A stretch of 64,000 nt of DNA from Gnetum montanum (Eukaryota > Streptophyta > Gnetopsida > Gnetales > Gnetaceae). The notes beneath the pieces were generated by a model, which was not told the origin of the DNA, ran no database searches, and saw only the letters and a list, made by a program, of their open reading frames with translations. The DNA lies in assembly GCA_015680685.1 (NCBI GenBank), contig MNCI01027002.1, forward strand, positions 186,001 to 250,000. The letters are read 5' to 3'. The translations under genes and the position numbers were made by a program. Of the stretch, positions 47,936-59,710 are shown piece after piece; position 1 is the first letter of the stretch, and every line of letters starts with the position of its first letter.

Positions 47936-49403
47936 TTGGCTTTAGAGCCCAAGGTACAACAAGATAAAAACCAAACCACTAAAACATCAACCAGCAGACA
48001 ACTTTGACAATAGCCCTTTCCATGTGAGGCAATTCAGTAAAGAACAATGGACTTTATGTCCTTGTCTTTTCACCTTTCAAACTGGCAAGTTTGGAACAGT
48101 AAATGAAAACTGACAAGTTGCCAGAGGTCCACGATCACGCTATTCACAACATGGACGGAGCGTGAAAGTACATTATTTGGTTTTATTAAAGTTAATATTA
48201 ACAAATTGTGAGATGTATTTGTTTACACGTTCAAATGTTTGCTCGTATTGGTCTATTACGATTTGGAAAGAGCCTGGATGTATGAATGTGGCCTTCTTTA
48301 ATGCCTATATGTTTATGTATCAAAAGAATCTAATTCATGGAAGCTAGGAATTAAGGATTCTTGATTCTGGATGTGTTTGAGTACCTATGCCTTCACAAAA
48401 AGTGGGGATGGGTTTGTAGCTAGGGATGTGATAGAGAAAATTTAAATATATTAGTTTTTTTTAAAAAAATTAAATATCATATATCATAAAAAATATTGTA
48501 GAATATAGAACAAGTACAATGTAAATCCAAAATATTGTTAATGCTTTAAAATTGCATAGAAGATTGCAATATCATCATTAAACTGAAGCAAGAAAATTTG
48601 TAGAGGTATAGAGGGCATTGAATCTATTTTCTTACTCAAGAGCCATAATTGGGCCAAATATATAATTTCTGCAACAACCAAAATGACAGCAATAAAATGA
48701 AACCCTTTTGTTCATCAATCCAATCTTTCCAAGAATAAAATTAACCTCAAGCCTCAACCAAATTTATAAGAGATCATGTCTGCTAATACTATTGTTCAAC
48801 AATGACCTATGAGTAGTGCCTTAGGGCCATGTTGAAGACGACCACATTAAAAGAAAACACAGCTTAACTAAACTAGGCACAGCATAGTAACTTATCTCAC
48901 CAACAATGATTGAAAAACTTTTGAATGCTGAGGAATCGGCACAAGTCATGATAAAAGGAAAAGTAAAACCGGAGTGCCATGAGGTGGCATATGGCCATTG
49001 GCCATGTGTTGGTTGGCTTAGTCGGCTCATAGGCAAACAGATTGTAAAAACAGTGGAACGAGCATCCATTCATTATGATGTTCGACTCATGACCCATGAG
49101 CCATGAGCCATGACCCATGACGATGACCTTGTTTTGCTTTTTTGTTTGTTTATTCATTCGTACTCGTTTTGTGTCATGTGTGTCATACCAATGCCATGAA
49201 TCTTGATTGCCTGCTGGCGTGCTGGCCACGTAACAATGAAAGAACAGTAAGAGCTAGGTTAGATTTAATGCAAAATGCAGACATGGAGACCAAGGCAAGA
49301 ATGCAAGGCAAGGCAAGGTACAGGAATACAAGGCAAGCAAGGTGACCATATCAATATATACATACAGATCCATATTTCATTGTGAAATACGTACCTGCAT
49401 TTT
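47936..49403. other. Intergenic DNA upstream of the chitinase, no gene
   Basis: No recognisable coding frame. A short run of catgacccatgagccatgag-type repeats lies at 49,087-49,121 and a caaggcaagg-type run at about 49,291-49,341. The overlapping small frames at 48,821-49,465 are mutually exclusive and unsupported. Confidence 0.5.
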
Positions 49404-49577
49404 TTATGCGCTTCCGAATCCAATCCAATGCAAACAATATCCAGAATCACAAATCTCCGGGGCATAGCTCAGCACAGACCTTGCCAGTTTCGCCTTCACA
49501 CTGACCATCAGAGACCTGCTCAGTAGTACCTTACCATTTTCACCTCCACACTGCCCATTAGAGATCTCCTCAGTAGA
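49404..49577 (-). pseudogene. Two antisense hevein-domain fragments
   Basis: On the minus strand two partial copies of the N-terminal half of a hevein (chitin-binding type 1) domain lie in a row. One reads [14 protein letters not shown] (about 49,527-49,575); the next reads [20 protein letters not shown] (about 49,450-49,520) and reaches a frameshifted SGYC. They are head-to-head with the plus-strand hevein domain that starts at 49,561, and 49,470-49,506 is nearly the exact reverse complement of 49,580-49,616. They replace the place where the chitinase signal peptide should be encoded. Confidence 0.75.
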
Positions 49578-50687
49578 TGGGCAGTGTGGAGGCGAAACTG
49601 GCAAGGTCTGTGTTGAGGGCTTCTGCTGCAGCAACTGGGGATACTGTGGCAACGCCTCTGCGTGGTGTGCACTAGGTAACTGCCAAAGCCATTGCTGGTC
49701 TGCCAACCCTCCACCGCCCCCTCCTTCTGTGACTCTGCCTCTGCCTCCGCCGAGAAAAGGAGGAGTCTCCCATATAATCACGGAGAAGCTGTTGGAAGAA
49801 ATGCTGCTCCACCGCAACGATCAAGGATGCCCTGCCTCCGGCTTTTACACTTACTCTGCCTTCATCCAGGCTGCAAACTCCTTCCCAGAATTCGGCACAC
49901 AGGGAGACCTTGAAACCAAAAAAGGGAGCTCGCTCGCCGCCTTTTTCGGCCAGACTTCCCACGAAACGACCGGTACCTATTTTCATTCACTAATTCAAGT
50001 TGCGCCCTTGCTGTCTGTTGCTGTTATATTCAGTCGAGCGTCTATATATCTGTAAACCTATATTCTGAGAGGTTACACTTGAGAGCTTCTGTCATCATCT
50101 GTTTAATGTCATCAGATGGCTGGTCCGGTGCGCCGGACGGCCCATACGCGTGGGGCTATTGCTTTAACAGGGAGATCAATGGAGATTCCGGCTTCGCTTA
50201 CTGTGGCCCAAGGCTGTATCCGTGTGTGGCTGGCAAGAAGTACTACCGGCGCAGCCCCATTCAGCTATCATGGAACTACAACTACGCTCGGGCTGGTGAA
50301 GCTCTGGGTCTGGACCTGCTCAACGATCCTGACCCCGTTGTGTCCTTCAAGACCGCCATCTGGTTTTGGATGACTCCGCAGTATCTGACGCCGTCCTGCC
50401 ATGACGTTATCATCGGCGAGTGGACTCCCACGGCTAATGACATAAGAGGCAATCGGTTGCCTCGCTATGGCATCACCACCAACATCATCAATGGCGTCCT
50501 CGAGTGCGGATTCGGGCCTAACCTTCTACAGAAGGACCGGATTGGATTCTATCTGTGATACTGTGATATTCTGGGAGTCTGCCCCGTTGATAATCTAGAC
50601 TGTAACAACCAGCAGCCCTACTGGCCTACGTTCAAACCCCGTGGCAAAACCGCTGTTCGCACCTCCCCACTGTTCTACCTCGCTTGA
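49561..50687 (+). pseudogene. Class I chitinase (hevein + GH19), prematurely stopped
   Basis: The family cleaves chitin of fungal walls. The frame is open from 49,468 but has no ATG; from 49,561 it encodes a hevein domain ([25 protein letters not shown], Cys1 at 49,585), a hinge [15 protein letters not shown], then GH19. Intron 49,973-50,115 (GT...AG, phase 1) joins the exons in frame. Both PROSITE-style chitinase-19 signatures are present ([30 protein letters not shown]). The general acid Glu (SHETT, 49,963-49,965) and base Glu (FNREIN, 50,172-50,174) are kept, but the YYGRGPIQ motif reads YYRRSPIQ (50,247-50,255). TGA at 50,556-50,558 follows GFYL; reading on, 42 codons with YCDILGVCPVDNLDCNN lead to a second TGA at 50,685. 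No signal peptide is encoded in place, so this is a probable pseudogene; a truncated expressed form is possible. Confidence 0.92.
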
Positions 50688-50722
50688 CTCCCACGGTTTA
50701 TGGCTGGGCAGCTTTCTTACTA

Positions 50723-50728
50723 AATAAA
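50723..50728 (+). promoter_or_regulatory. Polyadenylation signal of the chitinase
   Basis: aataaa lies 36 bp after the ancestral stop, followed by further AT-rich sequence, a plausible plant poly(A) signal. Confidence 0.5.
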
Positions 50729-50729
50729 T

Positions 50730-51837
50730 ATATACTGCATCCAGTCCACATCTCTGAAGCAGACCTAGCTATATAAAATTATAAACAATCTATCGCTCTA
50801 TTTACTGGTTGAGCCTTTTTTGTTTTAAGATCCTTACCTATTGCGATAAATAATAAGACGTGCACGGGCGCTTCACTCTTCATATTCTTCTTCCCAAACT
50901 TTTTGCAAGGCTATTTGAAAATTACTTTGCTAAGAAACGTCACAGAATCAGACTGATACCGGGAAATGAAAATCCTCTGTGTTTCTTACAAGTCGTTATT
51001 TTGCGTGTAGCGTAGCTCGCTGAAATAGCTGTTGAACTTTTCTTCTACGTCTTCGAGGAGTCTGAGGAGTCTGAAAAAGAGCTTCACCATGTCGGTGCTT
51101 GAGCGGGCCTATGTTTAAATGCTAAAATAGCTTTTGGCATGTGTATTCTTGGAGGTTGAAAAAGAGCTTCACCACGTCTGTGCTTGAGTAGGGCCATGTT
51201 TAAAATAGCTTTTAGCATGCGAGCTTTTGGATTTTTTTTTATCCAACTCAACTCCTAAAGCCGTTTTTCCGCAAAGGCGCTTTGCTACCTTAGCTAAAAC
51301 CAAAAAGCACTTCATAATATTTTTTTGGTAGAATCAACTTTCCGCCTCACAAAGGTGCTGTACCGTGTAAGCCTGAATAAGAAGAGCGCTAAGTAGAATT
51401 TGCCTATGAAACCAATTTTCTACTCTACAAAGGCTACTCTTCTTTGTTAGTGCATCTTCTACCTACATAAGCTTAATTTTAATTCTGTTTTTCTTTAAAT
51501 AAAGAAAACTTAAGAAGCCATTCATGTGGTCTTTAAAACCATTTTCTACATAAGCTGAGTGGGGCATAATAAGCTTTTGAGTAAGTGCACATTTTGGATT
51601 TTAATCCAACATGACATTTAGGATCAAGTGTTTAAAGGACAACTTCCTTTATGGATTCACTCTATCTCATTAATCCAATAAAAAAGGTTGTAAAAAGAAT
51701 AATAAAATAGTTGTTTCACTTTAAACAAGCTCTTCCAATCAAATCTACCAAGATAGCACATAACCAAATATAAAAAGCTTGAATTATAGTTGAAGCAATT
51801 GTCAAGAAACTAAATATACAAAATGTCATAGTTAACA
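50730..51837. other. Intergenic DNA with an 85-bp tandem duplication
   Basis: tgaaaaagagcttcacca starts at 51,072 and 51,157, giving two units of about 85 bp that share gtgcttgag and aaaatagctttt. The rest shows no gene. Confidence 0.65.
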
Positions 51838-53220
51838 TTGCCCAAATCTCAACATAGTACAATACAGATGCAAGAAACTTATGGTTATAGAGGACATATG
51901 AGACCACTAAAAGGGAGTATAATGGATTATCCATGGTCGAAAAGATTTACTTCAAGATTGGGATGCATCATATTTTTCCAACTAGAAAACTTTACAAAAT
52001 TTCCAGCTATGATGCTAGATGAAGTACTATATTAATGGGGAAATTCCAAGATAACATAGCTTATCTATTGTTTTTAAAAATTCAAATAATGTTGAAGAGA
52101 AAAAGATAGGGAAACCCACACTTCTATATCATTGTCTTTTTAGAAAGTTATGCATGCAAGTACAAATTTTTGGCTACATAAATGATATTCTTCAAAAAGT
52201 CCATAATACTTCAAATGCAACATCTTTTTGATATTCTTAGTGATATAGATGGGGCAAGTCATGTAGAATTTTTTTTATATTCCCAAGGATATCACTACAA
52301 TGCAGTCTAAGTTAATATCTACCAAAGGAAAACTAGTCATGGAAAAAACAAGAATGCAAGATGCAGAAAATGAAGTGTAAAGGCTACAAGAAGAAGTCGC
52401 CACATTACAAGTCGAAAGAGAAGACCATGCACAGTACATTGCATGAGATGAGTTGTTGTAATTTAGAAGTAATCAAATTAAATAATTAATGAATAACCAA
52501 AAATATATGGAAATGGATAAAGAGAAAGCAATTTAGAATTCTTTAGTAGTAGAGGCTTAGATGTACATTCATGCCAACACTATCACTACATGAGAAGAAG
52601 AGAATAAGAAGATTGTTGTAGAAAACTTGAGGTTGAAAGACATTGAAAAATAGAACATACTTAAGAAAATTATCCATCAATTGAGAGAGTAGTTTTCTAA
52701 AGTTAACCTAGATATGAGACAACTTGCCTATGAAATGTACATGCAATCAAATAAAAATCAACCATTGATATTAGTGCATGGCTGAATGAGGTTAATAAAC
52801 ATGGAAGGCTCAAAGAATACTTTACAGATCAAGTTGGAATGTAAAAGCAAATTACTAAAAAATAAATCTGGATGACTAAGGCTAAGATCAAAACCATTAC
52901 GTAGTAGACACTTAACTGGAAACCCATCTTAGATAGTCTTGCCCTTATGTTAATAGTAGGTAGGCCAAGAATAGAACTAAAGTAACAAATCTTCCATGTT
53001 AACATGGAAGATGAACAACTAAAACCCCATATTAACACCTATGAATATCGTTGAGTTACTATGGATAATGCATGATCCTAAGACTAAAGAAGAAAAGCTA
53101 AGAGCGTTGTTAAATAGGTATCAATTCAAGAAGTTGGATGACAAAGGAAAAAATCCAATGGAGGAGCCACCACCACTAAGAACTTGAAGAGACTACATCA
53201 AGCTCTATTTTATTCTATCT
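51838..53220 (+). pseudogene. Degenerate coding-like region of unknown origin
   Basis: The plus strand carries several open or near-open stretches. 51,838-52,035 reads YGYRGHMRPLKGSIMDYPW, then FTSRLGCIIFFQLENFTKF. Near 52,320-52,450 an acidic/basic heptad-like stretch (RLQEEVATLQVEREDH) suggests a coiled coil, with similar material to 52,720, and EYFTDQVG lies near 52,820. Stops and frameshifts interrupt it. It resembles a decayed gag or an unknown transposon gene; I do not recognise the family. Confidence 0.35.
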
Positions 53221-53347
53221 TGTTTTATTTTGTTCTATGTTTATGATGTGTCAATCATACGCCCAAGGGCTGAGAAAAAAAATCGAATTCTTCCTTGGAC
53301 TTTGGTTTTCAATGGCCCTAATTCTATCCTCGCTAAAATATTTTACC

Positions 53348-54084
53348 TCAGCCTTCATTACTTAAGGAAAAATCCAAAAATTCACCTGAGTTCCTTTTGT
53401 GTATATCCTCATTGTGAATCAAATTGTGAACTCTAGACAACTTTAGTTTTTGATCTCTTGATGAACTGCTAACTACAGTCACCATTGCAGACCGGCTATT
53501 AGGCAATGATGATAACAAGATCAACGTTTTGATCTCATCATCAAAGTCAATTTCCATAGAACTCAACTGACTCGTGATCACATTGAACTCATTGATGTGA
53601 TCTGTAACCAACACACCTTCTGACATCCTTAGATTGAATAATCAACACATCAAATATACCTTGTTCAAGGCAAATGACATCTTGCACATATGTGATAAGG
53701 CCTTCATCAGACCTAAGTAATCTTTTCATTAATGATATTGAACACAACATTCTATGATAATGTCAAACAAATCACCCTAAGAGCCTAGCAATCTAATAGT
53801 TTCGAATCCTCTTTGCTCATATGATTTAGCTTCTTCCCCAATAGTGGTTCATGCAACTTCTAGTATAGATAATTGTTGATCTACATCTTCTAGAAATTGA
53901 AGTTCATTCCATCGTACTTATCAATTTTGACTTTCCCATCCTTGGATGCATTTGCTCCTATTAATCCTTTGCAAACCTCACTCCAACACGAGTTTGTTAG
54001 GAAATGAATCAAGCAAAAAGAAAAAAGAAGAAGAAGCATACATAGAACACACAATTTTTTTGGTTCAGCAAGATCACCACTCAT
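53348..54084 (-). pseudogene. C1-type gag fragment in copy B
   Basis: The open stretch 53,348-53,626 reads DHINEFNVITSQLSSMEIDF, then DDEIKTLILLSSLPN and SRDQKLKLSRVHNLI, the UBN2-type copia gag. The upstream part to 53,960 holds the gag start (SKDGKVKIDKYDGMNF). No protease, integrase or RT follows: homology stops at 53,287. The PBS counterpart near 53,982-53,993 is mutated. Confidence 0.85.
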
Positions 54085-54326
54085 TCATGGCCACACTAGA
54101 GTTTCGTTATATATTTTTGCATATTATAGTTACAAGAGAGTTTTAGAATGTTACATAAATATGCATAAAGAAACTGTCCATAACTAAAATTGGCCCATAA
54201 CCTAATAATCTGGTATAGTCACAAGAGAGTTTCAAAACATTACATAAATATGCATAAACAAACCATCCATAATCAAAATTGGTCCATGATCCAATAATTC
54301 AGATCAATCGCGACATGACTCCAACA
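53995..54326 (-). repeat. C1-type LTR in copy B
   Basis: 332 bp, starts tgttaggaaatgaatc and ends gactccaaca. Like 27,103-27,419 it has the internal unit twice, and it is followed by the same flank (cgctatccttagg against cactatccttatgg). Confidence 0.85.
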
Positions 54327-54719
54327 CGCTATCCTTAGGGTTAGTGGATTCATTTATTAAAATTTAAGAACCATTGAATGTTACTAGCTACCCTTAGCTT
54401 TATGCATGACAATACCATGAAAGAGACAAGTCCAAGGCATAGGGACCATAGCTCTTTACTACCAAACAAATGAGTGGAGAGTAGTATTAATGCAAGGCAT
54501 AATGCATTGATTCACATGTCCCTTTACATTTAAATTCATTGAGATAAGAATAAAATACAACTAGAGTGCCACACCTGTAAGTACAACACAACACCCTTAA
54601 TTCATGAGAGGAAAAATGTAGAAGAAGAAAAACATTTATATTTGAATAGTTTTAGAGAGGCCTTTATTTGAATAGTTATGTGCTTCTATTCTTACATAGC
54701 AAGTTTGGGATCTTATTAT

Positions 54720-55098
54720 NNNNNNNNNNNNNNNNNNNNNNNNNNNNNNNNNNNNNNNNNNNNNNNNNNNNNNNNNNNNNNNNNNNNNNNNNNNNNNNNN
54801 NNNNNNNNNNNNNNNNNNNNNNNNNNNNNNNNNNNNNNNNNNNNNNNNNNNNNNNNNNNNNNNNNNNNNNNNNNNNNNNNNNNNNNNNNNNNNNNNNNNN
54901 NNNNNNNNNNNNNNNNNNNNNNNNNNNNNNNNNNNNNNNNNNNNNNNNNNNNNNNNNNNNNNNNNNNNNNNNNNNNNNNNNNNNNNNNNNNNNNNNNNNN
55001 NNNNNNNNNNNNNNNNNNNNNNNNNNNNNNNNNNNNNNNNNNNNNNNNNNNNNNNNNNNNNNNNNNNNNNNNNNNNNNNNNNNNNNNNNNNNNNNNNN
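54720..55098. other. Assembly gap (379 N)
   Basis: Unknown sequence. The flanks correspond to 27,810 and 28,617 in copy A, 806 bp apart there. Confidence 1.
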
Positions 55099-57117
55099 GT
55101 ATCATTTCCAAAGGAACATATCAATGGGTCTTGGAATACTGCCATTACTAACATCCTTAGTGGTTGAGGCACATGCATCATCAAAAAGATAGGTCTTGAC
55201 TATGCCTCACCACATACCAATTGACTCAATTGTTTAGTGTTATGATCTTGGCTAGTTTTCCATTCTTAAATGAACTTACCAATCAAAATTGAAAGTAGGA
55301 AATCCATCCAAACCCTCGTTCTTGTGGGTTGGGTTTCATTAAGGAACACCTTAGTATTACATGTAGATGGGGCCATCTAAAAGATTTGCAACTTCCACTA
55401 CCAATTGAACAAACTTGATCACATTATATATTCTTTTATTATATTCTAAATCCAAAGGATTTCTAAAATAGCCAAAAAGTCCATAATAACTAAAATTCCA
55501 CAAAATCTTGCAAATTCCCATTTATATCAAAGACTAATTCAAAATTATCATAAAATATCCAAGAGGTAAGATGGAAAAAATCCCACATCATCCAAAAATT
55601 TACCAAAAAGACAAATTGACCTAAAAAAAATACAATTCAAATTTCCATATAACAACAAGTTGAAACATTAAAAAATTCAGCAATCTTGACATAATAAGTA
55701 AAGTTGTAAAAAATAAGGAAGAATTAGAAAGAAAAAAGGAAAAAGAATAAATTCACAACAAAATAAAGGAACCACATGAAAAGGAAAATAGAATAAACTT
55801 TCTTACTATGTTGCAAGACCTTTTAAAATTTTCTTATAGGCTTTCCTTCCTGCTCAAAAATGCTCACAATATACTTTCACTTCATTTGAAACCTATGCAT
55901 TAGCAAAATCTATTTACAAGCAAAAGAATGACATGCACCATGACACATAGCCTTAATACATGTATATAAACAACACAAACATACTCAAAATTAAAGAAAC
56001 TAAGTTGAAAATGGCTTCAAAATGAAGAAACTAGGTTGAAAATGGTTTCTATTTGAAAGAAACAAAGCTTTGGATGGTTTCTATTTGGAACCAAAAAAAG
56101 AAAAGAAAGCAAAATTCACATGGTGGTGAAGGAAAATGATATGATGTGTGTAGCTTTTATATATATATGCTTTACATGTAACATTATTATTTTACTTTTT
56201 ATTTTCATTTACTATTTTTTAAACTACCTTCACGTGGCTAACTTACTTTTTCAAATTGATTTTTTTCTAACTTAGTTTTAAATGTTTAATTTAAATTTTT
56301 CTAAAAAACATTTGCATAAGTTTTAATATTCTCAATGTTCAAACATGCATATCAGGCACATATAGACTCCAAATCAAATTCCATTTGAATCTACAGGATC
56401 CTTATCAACTGCACTATTTGTTCATATATTAAAGTCATATCAAAGCATCACTCATCATAGTCATAAAATTTATATGAAAAAACTTTCATGAAATTTTTAG
56501 TAAACTAAACATATGATATCTCAAGAATTGTATCTCTAATTTTAGTGAACTAAAGGGTCAAAATTAGCATTTGATATGTTTTAGACATATTGGTCATGTT
56601 AGATTCTAGGTAGAATACCACTGTAAGGTATTTTCTTAATCAAGCTAGTTTATAAAATATTAAGCTATAATTAAAAATGAACTTAGAATTCTAGTTTAAT
56701 GACAAAAAATGAAAGGGTGTATGACTTGGGTAAGGTTAAATTCTAAAATGTTCTAAGAAAAGAGCATTATATAATGAATGTGCATAATAAAGAATAAGAT
56801 AGATATAACTAAATGTACATAAAGAATAAAATATGCATAACCAAATACCTATAAAGGCATGATAATTGGCAAAAAGAAAAACTTCCTAGGGTAATTGGAT
56901 TTCAATACTTAATTATAATATATATATATAATATATGATTGAACTCCAATAGTAGTAAAAGAAAAGAATACAAAACATTAATAAAATACTTTAGCAAGTA
57001 TATTGTATTCACTGATGTCACCCAATAACAACAACAACAATAGTAACTAGAATAATATAATCCTATTATTTAGTCAATAAAATTAGAACTAACCTATTGA
57101 AATGAAATGCATCTGAC

Positions 57118-57510
57118 AGTAGTAAATAATTGAACCTATGCAAAATTTAGGTTGTGGCAATACACATATAAGCTATGTTGTTTAGGGAGTCTTGAAGATC
57201 AATGCACACTATGTGTTTCTTAGTATCCTCAAACTAAACATTTAAGAAAAAAATTTCATCTTTTCTTGTTAGATCTAGTGTTAGTTGAACACTTTGTTAA
57301 GTCAATATTTAATTTTCATGATAGAAATGTAATGTTTGTTCAATAGATTTTTTGGATCTTTGAATGTAATAAAACAACTTTTTTAGTGTCAATTCTACTA
57401 TTCCATATTTTTTTACCTTGAGAAGAATTTGTTTGTTAGAATTTTTTATGAAAAGGTGCTCTTTAGATGGTTGTGCATATAGTAGTGATTTTCTTATGTG
57501 TTCTTGTATG
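57118..57510. other. About 390-bp block present in copy B only
   Basis: Copy A passes directly from gatgaaacacatatg to ttaattgatgaagc (30,665-30,690), while copy B has about 390 bp between the same points. The block contains a minus-strand frame of 69 residues (57,309-57,518), rich in Lys and unrecognised. It may be an insertion in B or a deletion in A. Confidence 0.6.
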
Positions 57511-58100
57511 GAAGACATGTTAATTGATGAAGCTATTGAAGCCTATTTTTTGTTCGTGTATGATTTGTCTTCAAGCGAGAGATTGTTAGAGATGTAAAGA
57601 CATATCTTAAGTTGACCTTAGTTATACTTCACTCTTCTTTTGATACACTCAGTTGAGTTTTAGATGTCTAATAATTATTGTTAGATATCTAAAAAGAAAA
57701 AGAGTGAAGATGTGTTGAAGTTAAATAATTAACTGTATGATGTTTTGATTACTTGAAACATTGTTCTACCTATTGAATGCGATGTTGGGGTTTGTGTAGA
57801 AACCTTGTTTTGCTTAGTTAATCTTATGTTGGGGTTTTTGTAACATATTTGGATTTATGGTGGCAATGAAGTGAGAATGTGAAGTCTCCTTTTAAGGGTT
57901 GTAATCAAATCTGCAAATTACGAAAAAGTTGTTTTTCTACTATTCTCCTTTTGGTTAATACTTCACAATTTGGCATTTCAAAGCATATGATAGTTACAAA
58001 TGATTTAAAGAAAGTTTTAGAAGTTAATATGCTAGCAATTTTAGGGTTGAACCTTTAGAAGTCCTATGTTCTTATGTTTCATATCTTTTGATGTCTTAGT

Positions 58101-59707
58101 TGTAGCGATCGAAAACGTCAGCGGTTGGAAAAATGTTGATGGGCCATCGGCTGCTGGCAATCTCGACCTTGTCTCCGCGGGAGGGTTGTGCTGGATGGAA
58201 CAGAAACAGGGTGCCTTGAATGGTCTGGTCGATCAGACAGGGACTTAGTCGGTGTCTATATAACCTTTTGCAACGTATGCTTTGAAAACAAAGTTGACAA
58301 CGTCAAGTAATGCTTAAATGTAAAAGAGGCAGAAAGCAGTGTAAAATGCAATAGTAAATAGGAGATAATGTAAAATGCAGTTAGAAAAGTGCATCGCTTC
58401 GAAACTATGACCTTGCAATGTCAAGATGGATACAATCAGTTGCACAGTGCTGGGAAGTGCAGAGATCCCAAGAGTAACCAAGACATGTAGAACAAGATGG
58501 TTGTGCACTTGAACGCGGGCTCAGTCGTTAACAATGCGAAGTGCTATCAAGGTGGTAGAAGAGAATAGAACTAAATGCCAACCGAGAATGCTAACTGTTT
58601 ACAATGTTAAAATAGAAAGCTTACAATGCTTGAGATTACAATGCCAACTTTTGCTCATCAACCAACAAAATCATTAGCCGACTAGATTGCTCAGAAAATT
58701 GGAACTGAAAGTGCCAAAAGAGAGCCATAGTGCCAGAAGAGAAAAAGCCATAGAGCTGGAGATTTCTAGAGATGAAAAAGCCCTAGAGAGCTAGAGATTT
58801 TTTAAGTGTAGCTCATTGGGGTATTTATAGGACCAAGGGCATGCGAAAGATGTAGTTTGAATGCCACGTGCCTTGGACCTATGCTGACCTGTCTATGCTG
58901 CATGTGCCTGCATGATTGTTGGGTGAGCCTGTCATGCCATAATTACAAGCTTGCCATGCCGTAATTGCGCTGTCAGAGCAATGGTGTGATTAGGTGAAGT
59001 GCATTGATGTCGCATAACTACTTGCCACGTTTTGCTATGCGTTGTAGCGTAGCATGTTTGGCATGGCGTAGCATCTTGTTATGTTGTGCTACACTACACA
59101 ACGTAGCGTAGCGTAGCCGCCGATTTGAAGCAAAGAATTTGCATTGTCTTGCAGCATGTCATAGATTTTCTACGCTATACTACGCTACGTAGCGTATCAT
59201 AGTGTAGCAGCTGTCCTTAGTTGCAAAAACATTGCCGATCTGCAAACTTTGCCTTTTGCACTGCTAAGATTGCGAACTTGCTGATCCTTACCTTTGAGTT
59301 GCCTTCTATCACTTTTGTAGAATTGCTACGCCTTGCTGCGCCATGTAGCTTAGGATAGCATAGAAGCAAACATGGCCTATTTTTGGCCAAGTTCGCCGCT
59401 TTCTTACGGAAGGAGACATTACTGAAGGACTTGAAGTTAGGCGAGGGGCCTATCTGTCCAGCTTTTGCTACACTGTGCTATGCTGTGTAGGACACCATAG
59501 CATAGCACTATTCTTCTGCAAATGTCTTCTAAAGTTTGCTATGCTATATGATGTAGCATAGTGTAGCAAGAATCCTTAACTTAGAAAACTTGCCAAATTG
59601 GACAATCTGAAAATCAGAACATCCATCTCTTGAAGAACTACCGTAACGCTGCGCGATTTTCAAAGACTTGGTGAAGCAGGAATGCCTTTGAATTTTGGGG
59701 TGTTTCA
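58101..59707 (-). repeat. Tat element 3' LTR with palindromic GTAGC clusters
   Basis: On the plus strand it starts tgtagcgatcgaaaacg, exactly where homology to copy A ends (31,265), and ends ggggtgtttca before the PPT, giving TGAAAC...CTACA ends. Length about 1,607 bp. Between 59,030 and 59,570 it holds at least five blocks rich in gtagcgtagc and its complement, including the perfect 16-bp palindrome tacgctacgtagcgta at 59,181-59,196. The outer copy of the target-site duplication lies off the window. Confidence 0.8.
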
Positions 59708-59710
59708 TTG

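Larger units (their letters stand above)
53287..58100. repeat. Segmental duplication, copy B
   Basis: Colinear with 26,391-31,265 in the same orientation. It starts inside the C1 gag (zinc knuckle region), contains the C1 LTR (53,995-54,326) and the same right flank. Differences: the N gap at 54,720-55,098, an extra block of about 390 bp at 57,118-57,510, and base changes. It ends at 58,100, where the Tat LTR starts. Confidence 0.88.

Noticed and set aside
49142-49345. Signal peptide exon of the chitinase (MFVYSFVLVLCHVCH)
   Set aside because: Hydrophobic start, but more than 300 bp away, runs into low-complexity repeats, and no splice path to the hevein frame is evident.
49520-49986. Minus-strand proteins across the chitinase
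   Set aside because: Shadows of the plus-strand gene, apart from the hevein fragments at 49,404-49,577.
54636-55192. Four long open frames
   Set aside because: They consist of the N gap read as open sequence.
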